27,477 nucleotides of DNA from DATMNR01 sp963702765 (GTDB taxonomy: Bacteria; Chloroflexota; Ktedonobacteria; Ktedonobacterales; Ktedonobacteraceae): assembly GCA_963702765.1 (NCBI GenBank), contig CAVPEB010000048.1:1-27477 (forward strand), written 5' to 3'. Under the pieces are notes generated by a model, which was given only the letters and a program-made list of their open reading frames with translations, was not told where the DNA came from and made no database searches. This document shows positions 22,330 through 27,477 of the stretch, one piece after another. Both the position numbers and the translations under genes were made by a program. Each line of letters opens with the position of its first letter. Within the stretch, counting starts at the first letter, position 1.

Positions 22330-23990
22330 GTGGGGGGACTACTCTCCCTCCTCGTTCTGATCATTGTCGTTAGTTCCTTCCTACTCAATGGGTTATTTTC
22401 CCATGCAACTGCCAGTCATGCAGCGAGTGCGGCAGCTTATAATGCTACGAAAGGTGTCTTAAAACCGTCAGCAACAGTGAATCTAAAACAGTTATCCCAG
22501 GCAAACTTGTCGCATGTGACTGGCACGAATTTGCCCAGGGGACTCCGCCATATTCATCGCGCAAATATTGCTAGTTTGAGTTCAAACGGACAAATAAGTT
22601 CATCTTCAATTACCGATATTTTACCATAAGTACAAATGGACTTGTGACTAAATTCAATGGAGTGAGCAGCCTTGACAGCGCCAATACCAATTTTGGTCTT
22701 GAGTTTGAGCCACCAGATCAGGGTTTGTGTGTTGGCAATGGATTTGTTGTTGAACCTGTGAACTCAGCTTTCACAATTTATCACACAAACGGCTCAGTTG
22801 TTGCAGGTCCATTCAATGTCAATGTGCTGTTTAATGAGGGGCTAACAGAGTTTACGAGCGATCCGCGCTGCTATTTTGACAAGTCAACCAATACCTGGTT
22901 TGCGACCATCCTCTTCATTAGCAGTGATAATACTATCGGTCGTACCGATCTGGCAGTAAATACTTCTGGAGATCCAACCACTACCTGGACGGTCTACCAT
23001 ATTGATGGAACTGATATAGGTGAACCTGGGTGTCCTTGTTTTGGCGACCAGCCGCTGTTAGGTATTGATCAGAACAATGTCTATATCAGCACCAACGAGT
23101 TTTCGATTCTTGGCCCAGAATTCAATGGTGCACAGATCTATGCAATCTCCAAAACAGACCTCGTTGCACCGGCTAAATCGGTGCATTTCGTACATTTCGG
23201 CAATCTCAGCATTGGCGGCACTGTTGCCGCTTCAGTTCAACCTGCCATCTCTTATGGTATCCCCAATGCGGAATATTTCATGAACTCGCTAGACCCAAAT
23301 GGTACCTTTGATAACCGGATAGGTGTATGGGCGATAACCGACCGCCAGGCTGTGAGTCAGGGCGGTATTCCTACCTTGTCCAATGTGGTGATCACCTCTG
23401 AACCTTATGGAGTGCCTCCTGCTGCAGTACAGAAAGGCGCAAGTAGTTTTCTCGATTCAGGAGATGATCGTATGCAGCAGGTACAGTATATTAATGGTAA
23501 TCTGTGGGGCGAACTGACCACTGGTGTGACTATACCAAACGACACTGATCAGCGTGCAGGAGCAGCATGGTTTAAAGTTCAACCACAACTAAATGCTTCG
23601 GGTAAGCTGATTAATAAAGCAAAAATAGCCAAGCAGGGTTATGTTGTATCATCGGGTAACTATTTACTATATCCCGCTATTCAGGCAAGTACGAACGGTA
23701 CTGCGGCGATTGTTATGACTCTTACAGGCTCAAACTACTTCCCAAGCGTTGTTTATACAAAATTGCAACAAAACAGAAATGTATTTGGGGACATCCATAT
23801 TGCTCTCAACGGAACAGGACCTTATTACAAAAATTCTACGCGTTGGGGTGACTACTCCTGGGCAATACTATCTCCAGATGGGAATAGCTTCTGGATGGCA
23901 ACGGAGTACATTCCACCCAAGTCGAGCCAGACGATAGATGGCAAACAAAACTGGGGGACCGGTGTTATCCAGTTAAGCGCAAAATCTTAA
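22306..23990 (+). pseudogene. Secreted beta-rich protein split by a frameshift
   Basis: The first frame (22306-22629, 107 residues) gives MHFSSRSK, a hydrophobic core and likely signal cleavage near SHA (about residue 39), then a Ser/Asn-rich stretch that stops at TAA. The second frame is open from before 22626 to 23990 and carries FTISTNGLV, EPPDQGLCVGNGFVVEPVN, repeated beta-like strands and a C-terminal TRWGDYSWAILSPDGNSFW typical of beta-propeller-type repeats. Adding one T to the run at about 22617-22620 joins them (D-I-F-T-I-S-T-N), giving about 561 residues. No enzyme motif is recognised. The second frame's nominal start is GTG 22644 without a ribosome-binding site, supporting one split gene over two genes. 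It ends at a long bidirectional terminator. Confidence 0.75.
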
Positions 23991-23993
23991 ATT

Positions 23994-24057
23994 AAGATAT
24001 GAGATGACGGTGTTAAGCAGCGCATATGTGCTGCTTAACACCGTCATCTCATATCTT
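23994..24057. terminator. Bidirectional terminator, 28-bp perfect stem
   Basis: The arms 23994-24021 and 24030-24057 are exact complements around GCATATGT, which is itself nearly palindromic. A-rich and T-rich ends (AAGATAT / ATATCTTTT) give U-runs on both strands. It lies between two convergent genes, 4 bp after one stop and 5 bp before the other. Confidence 0.8.
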
Positions 24058-24061
24058 TTCA

Positions 24062-26563
24062 TTATTGCTGCAAACCACTTACAACACGTGCGTACTTTTC
24101 CGCGAGGGCCTGAGCCTGCTCATTCGAAACGGATTCTGCTACTACATGGAAGAGGGGTCGGTCAGCATCCGGTAGTATAAGCACCCACTCTTTGCCAAGG
24201 TCGATTTTAATGCCATCGATGGGCTTGGAGCGACGTTCGCGGTATTGTTCGCTGAGAATACGCATGACCTTGCCTTTGCTTTCCCATGGGCAGTTAACCA
24301 TGGTTCGACTTAAATAGTAAGCTGGCAGGTCGTCAACCACATTTGAAAGTCGCATATCGAATGTCGCGAGTAACTCCAACAATTTTACGATGGCGAGTAG
24401 ACCATCGAAAGCAGGGTGAAGAGTCGGAAAAACGAAACCACCTGCTCCATCTCCGACCATTACCACACCTTCACGATTGGCAGCCGTCATCAAAGCATGT
24501 GCCAGCACTTTTGTTTGAATAATATGGCCGTCATAACGTTGCGCGATATGTTGCAACGCGCTTGGAGCCGAAACAGGAGCGGCAACAGTCCCATTTGGAT
24601 GTTTACGCAGGAGTAAACTGGTCATTACTGCCAACATTTTCATACCATCCAGGATGCGGCCACGATCATCTACAACCCAGATGCGTTCTCCACCTGGGTC
24701 AATGCGAATTCCCATGTCATTATCAAGTGAAGCAGTAATTGTAGCGAGTCGTTGAATGTCTTTTTCCAACTCCTCTGGAGTTCTTGAGAACCGTGATTCT
24801 TCCATATTGGCGTTGAGTACTATCACTTCGCACCCCAAACGGTTGAATATATTGGGAAGAAGCTGCGTAGCACTACCGTTAGCATAATCAATTACAAGGC
24901 GAAATCTACGTTGTTGCACAAGTTGTTTATCAACAACCTTCATAAGTCCGTCAAGGTAAAGGTTAGTCACATGGGAATTCTCCAGAACCTCGATTGAACC
25001 AAGATCGTCCAGGTATACTCGACGGAAATCCTCGCGGAAATACAGATTTTCGACCTTGCGCTCGGTAGTTTTATTGATATCCAGGCCATACTGATCAAAG
25101 AATTTGATATCAACGACACGCTGATCGTGCGGTGAGAGACGCACATGCACTCCCCCAACAGCATCAGTATTGCGAACGAAATAACGTGCTACTGGTATTG
25201 GTACCTGATTGATATCATGTACATTAATGCCAGCCGAAGGGAGGCCTGCTATCACCGCGCGTTTAATCATACGTGATGTGCGGTGTGAGGAGTCACGATT
25301 GATACATACGGTAGAGCCTTTGGGAAGGATGGCTCCGTAAGCAGCACCTAATTTAGCCGCAAATTCTGGAGTGAGATCGACATTCACAAGCCCTGTGACT
25401 CCAAAACGACTAAAGAGGCTGCGTTTGCCTTGTGAACCCCAAATGATACTACTATTGACCACCGCTCCGGCTTCAATTTCTTTATCTGGCCAAATTTTTA
25501 TGTTAGGTTGAATGATCGCAGCTTCTTGTATGATGGAATTGTCACCAATAACCGATCCTTCAAACATCACAGCCTTACTCTTGATGCTTGTAGAAGAGCC
25601 AACGATTGCTCCACGTAATTCAGCTCTTTCACCAATGAAGGAGTTATTCCAAACTATACTCCGGTCAACCTGTGCTCGTTCATCGATAATGGTATAGTGG
25701 CCGATAGTGCTAGGACCATGAATTATGCTACCAGCTTTTACCTGGCAATCATGTGCTAGATAGATGGGTCCATAGAGCTGAGCATCTTCGTCAATTTGTA
25801 CCCCCTCTTCGCACCAGATGTTCTCGCCGATGTTCTTTGCTGGAATCTCAAGTTCGACAACACTTTCCAGCGCGTCTGCGTTTGCGCGCATATATTCGCT
25901 CAAGTTTCCAACATCGCACCAATAGCCATCAGCAATATAGCCAAAAATTGGATCACCTTTTTTCAGCATATATGGAAAAAGTTCCTGGCTGAAGTCGTAC
26001 TGGATATTCTTCTCAAAGTACGAGAAAATTTTAGGATCCAAGACATAAATGCCAGTGTTTATGGTATCACTGAAGACCTCACCCCAGCTTGGCTTCTCCA
26101 AAAACTGAGTGATGTGTCCTTCTTCGTTTGTAATAATAACCCCATACTCTAGTGGATTAGGAACATGGGCGAGCGTTAAAGTTGCCAGAGCCTTCTTCTC
26201 TGTATGGTATCGAATGATATCGGTTAAGTTATAATCTGTTAGTGCATCGCCGCTTATGACCAGGAAAGGTTCGGAAAGTTGATCTTCGGCATTCTTGACA
26301 CTGCCAGCAGTTCCAAGCGGAACATCTTCGCGTGAGTAAGTGATTCTCATTCCGAATTGCGAACCGTTCCCAAAATAATCTTCTATATTGCTGGCCAAAT
26401 ATTGGACAGTGACAATCACCTCTGTAATGCCGTGGCGCTTGAGCAAATTTAAGATATGTTCCATGACAGGTTTGCCTGCGATGGGAACCATTGGTTTGGG
26501 ACGTCGAATCGTTAATGGTCTCAGCCTCGATCCTTCCCCTCCGGCCATGACTACCGCTTTCAT
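24062..26563 (-). CDS. Sugar-1-phosphate nucleotidyltransferase fused to a degenerate phosphomannomutase-like domain
   Basis: An 833-residue protein. Residues 1-about 235 are a nucleotidyltransferase with intact GGEGSRLRPLTIRRPKPM, SGDALTDYNL, EKPSWGE and NTGIYVLDP; the family makes GDP-mannose or other NDP-sugars. About 250-370 is a left-handed beta-helix of hexapeptide repeats. From about 380 on the fold is alpha-D-phosphohexomutase-like, but key motifs are changed. TASHNP corresponds to RLSPHD, keeping Ser477 but not the His. The Mg-binding DGDGDR corresponds to DPGGER (622-627). The GExSGH sugar loop corresponds to GDGAGG. Mutase activity is therefore doubtful. Similar long fusions, annotated mannose-1-phosphate guanylyltransferase, are known in several phyla. 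ATG 26563 follows a strong AAGGAGG. Confidence 0.9.
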   Translation of the reverse strand: MKAVVMAGGEGSRLRPLTIRRPKPMVPIAGKPVMEHILNLLKRHGITEVIVTVQYLASNIEDYFGNGSQFGMRITYSREDVPLGTAGSVKNAEDQLSEPFLVISGDALTDYNLTDIIRYHTEKKALATLTLAHVPNPLEYGVIITNEEGHITQFLEKPSWGEVFSDTINTGIYVLDPKIFSYFEKNIQYDFSQELFPYMLKKGDPIFGYIADGYWCDVGNLSEYMRANADALESVVELEIPAKNIGENIWCEEGVQIDEDAQLYGPIYLAHDCQVKAGSIIHGPSTIGHYTIIDERAQVDRSIVWNNSFIGERAELRGAIVGSSTSIKSKAVMFEGSVIGDNSIIQEAAIIQPNIKIWPDKEIEAGAVVNSSIIWGSQGKRSLFSRFGVTGLVNVDLTPEFAAKLGAAYGAILPKGSTVCINRDSSHRTSRMIKRAVIAGLPSAGINVHDINQVPIPVARYFVRNTDAVGGVHVRLSPHDQRVVDIKFFDQYGLDINKTTERKVENLYFREDFRRVYLDDLGSIEVLENSHVTNLYLDGLMKVVDKQLVQQRRFRLVIDYANGSATQLLPNIFNRLGCEVIVLNANMEESRFSRTPEELEKDIQRLATITASLDNDMGIRIDPGGERIWVVDDRGRILDGMKMLAVMTSLLLRKHPNGTVAAPVSAPSALQHIAQRYDGHIIQTKVLAHALMTAANREGVVMVGDGAGGFVFPTLHPAFDGLLAIVKLLELLATFDMRLSNVVDDLPAYYLSRTMVNCPWESKGKVMRILSEQYRERRSKPIDGIKIDLGKEWVLILPDADRPLFHVVAESVSNEQAQALAEKYARVVSGLQQ

Positions 26564-26601
26564 AGAGGCCTCCTTAGTGATTAGATGGAAGCATAAATAT
26601 A

Positions 26602-26629
26602 GGTCGGCGTAGCTAGCGCCACGCCGACC
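26602..26629 (-). terminator. Hairpin after the 59-residue gene
   Basis: GGTCGGCGT (26602-26610) and ACGCCGACC (26621-26629) pair perfectly around a 10-nt loop. On the minus strand the stem is followed by TATATTTATG, only a loose U-tract. It separates the small gene from the nucleotidyltransferase gene. Confidence 0.5.
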
Positions 26630-26683
26630 AAATTGTACAACAAAGACGAATAGTGCCGCAAGTTGGCAACTTACATTACTACT

Positions 26684-26863
26684 CTACCAATCACTTAGAC
26701 GACCATGCTCGATTAGCCAGCGCACGAAACGATGATAATTCGTCTCCTGTCTGGCATTTCGTTCCTCAGTTTGTTCGCGAAGTCGGATGAGTTTGCTGGC
26801 CTCTTCCACAGTAAAGCCCTCGTCCAGGAGGGCATCGATGAGCAAGTCGATATACTGCTGCAT
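26684..26863 (-). CDS. Small helical protein, 59 residues, unrecognised
   Basis: ATG 26863 is preceded by a strong AAGGAGG about 10 nt upstream, and the frame runs 59 codons to TAG: MQQYIDLLIDALLDEGFTVE, then EASKLIRLREQTEERNARQE, ending WLIEHGRLSDW. The composition is strongly helical with hydrophobic heptad-like spacing in the first half and charged residues in the middle, so a small adaptor, coiled-coil or DNA-binding accessory protein is plausible, but no family is recognised. The frame on the other strand has no ribosome-binding site. A hairpin follows at 26602-26629. The gene has a long upstream region (about 300 bp) before the DUF433 gene. Confidence 0.7.
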   Translation of the reverse strand: MQQYIDLLIDALLDEGFTVEEASKLIRLREQTEERNARQETNYHRFVRWLIEHGRLSDW

Positions 26864-27164
26864 ATGGTGTTATCCTCCTTCCAGTGTCCAGTCAGTCGAC
26901 TTCCAAAGTTAGAACTTTCTACGAGACTACTAAAGTTTTCACCTATGAAAGAACTATTTGAAACATCTTTGTACTGAGAGAGACGCCACATTGAGCGAAT
27001 TTGGGTAAAGAAAGTTAAAGGAGTTAGTGGAAGCAATCATTTATCCATACATCAATGTACCACAATTCTTCACTTTTGCTACCTACTATACATAGTATAG
27101 CGTAAGTCTTAAGAAAAGTGTAGGGTAATAATTACATATTTCGGAAAAATTTGTGTCTGCTTTT
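26864..27164. other. 301-bp gap between the 59-residue and DUF433 genes
   Basis: Holds the Shine-Dalgarno of the small gene, a small AAAGTT/AACTTT hairpin (26895-26908) in its presumed 5' UTR and one weak promoter candidate (27085-27112). No toxin partner gene for the DUF433 protein is present. Confidence 0.5.
27085..27112 (-). promoter_or_regulatory. Weak promoter candidate for the 59-residue gene
   Basis: On the minus strand, TTAAGA (27112-27107), a 16-bp spacer and TATAGT (27090-27085). It would give a 5' UTR of about 215 nt. Confidence 0.3.
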
Positions 27165-27407
27165 TTATGGCTCGTTGTGGATAGCGTGTTCGATTTCGGC
27201 ATCGTTGTCGTAGTAAAAGCTGAGGGCGTCATAAACCTGGGCTAAAGTGAGACGATGTATGCTGGCTATTTCCTCGGGATCTTTACCAGATTGAAAGAGT
27301 AAGATGACATGTCGAACACCTGTGCGAGTTCCTTCAATGATAGGTTCGCCATTATATATATTTGTATCGCGAATGATGTATGGATGTGTAGTGCGTTCGA
27401 TTGACAT
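27165..27407 (-). CDS. DUF433 domain protein (antitoxin-like)
   Basis: An 80-residue protein with the DUF433 pattern: IERTTHPYIIRDTNI, the conserved GEPIIEGTRTGVRHVI, FQSGKDPEEIASIH and LTLAQVYDALSFYYDND. DUF433 proteins form a winged-helix-like fold and are often antitoxins next to a PIN-like DUF5615 nuclease. ATG 27407 is chosen because AAGGAG lies upstream; an in-frame ATG at 27428 overlaps that signal. No DUF5615 gene follows on this strand, so this is an orphan copy or a regulator with another role. Confidence 0.85.
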   Translation of the reverse strand: MSIERTTHPYIIRDTNIYNGEPIIEGTRTGVRHVILLFQSGKDPEEIASIHRLTLAQVYDALSFYYDNDAEIEHAIHNEP

Positions 27408-27477
27408 AACATAAGCTCCTTCCTGCATCTAAGTATAGTGTAGCCCAGAGGCAGACCATCGTCAAATGTATCACAAC

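Noticed and set aside
22644..22670. Independent gene starting at GTG 22644
   Set aside because: No ribosome-binding site or signal peptide, and the frame is open upstream and joins the signal-bearing frame with one added base.
26713..27036. Minus-strand 107-codon frame
   Set aside because: Overlaps the better supported 59-residue gene in another frame, lacks a ribosome-binding site and has no recognisable composition.

Overview
The window looks like chromosomal DNA from a soil-type Chloroflexota bacterium, most likely class Ktedonobacteria. This is an inference from moderate GC, the mix of protein types (cupredoxin lipoprotein, large secreted proteins starting MHFSSRSK, a GDP-mannose-type synthase fused to a PGM-like domain, a Pol I with Tyr in the O-helix) and from dispersed hairpin repeats. 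No rRNA, tRNA, CRISPR array, transposase or prophage gene was seen.

Layout. (1) 581-4129 is a three-gene plus-strand fatty-acid or acyl-chain degradation operon: a thiolase and two acyl-CoA dehydrogenase (ACAD) subunits whose signature motifs are complementary, as if one active site were divided between them. It ends in a 66-bp perfect palindrome that may also stop a small minus-strand gene (4198-4386, apparent ATA start). (2) 4742-8363 holds an amicyanin-like copper lipoprotein, a possible leader-peptide/hairpin/terminator region, an MFS exporter with a garbled N-terminus, an ICMT/PEMT-type membrane methyltransferase and an O6-alkylguanine-DNA alkyltransferase. (3) 8463-11835 has a small membrane protein facing a DUF3592-like membrane protein, then a Cys-rich secreted protein preceded by an 11-bp-periodic Pho-box-like repeat. 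(4) 11918-14751 carries comF and ftsH. (5) 14795-22032 is minus strand: polA followed by a frameshifted LL-diaminopimelate-type aminotransferase, and a metallophosphoesterase followed by a molybdenum-cofactor-sulfurase-like PLP enzyme. (6) 22306-23990 is a second secreted protein with the same leader, signal start and Pho-box-like repeat, split by a frameshift. (7) 24062-27407 (minus) has the sugar nucleotidyltransferase/pseudo-phosphomannomutase fusion, an unrecognised 59-residue protein and a DUF433 protein.

How it fits together. Much of the window is core metabolism and housekeeping (beta-oxidation, FtsH, Pol I, sugar-nucleotide synthesis). The more unusual content is the divided ACAD pair, which has a hairpin-repeat cluster inserted in frame, the two secreted paralogue-like genes that seem to share a regulon, and the leader region ahead of the exporter. 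Four single-base indels in three genes (exporter, aminotransferase, secreted protein) mean that either several genes are decaying or the assembly has small indel errors. Calls on those genes depend on which is true.
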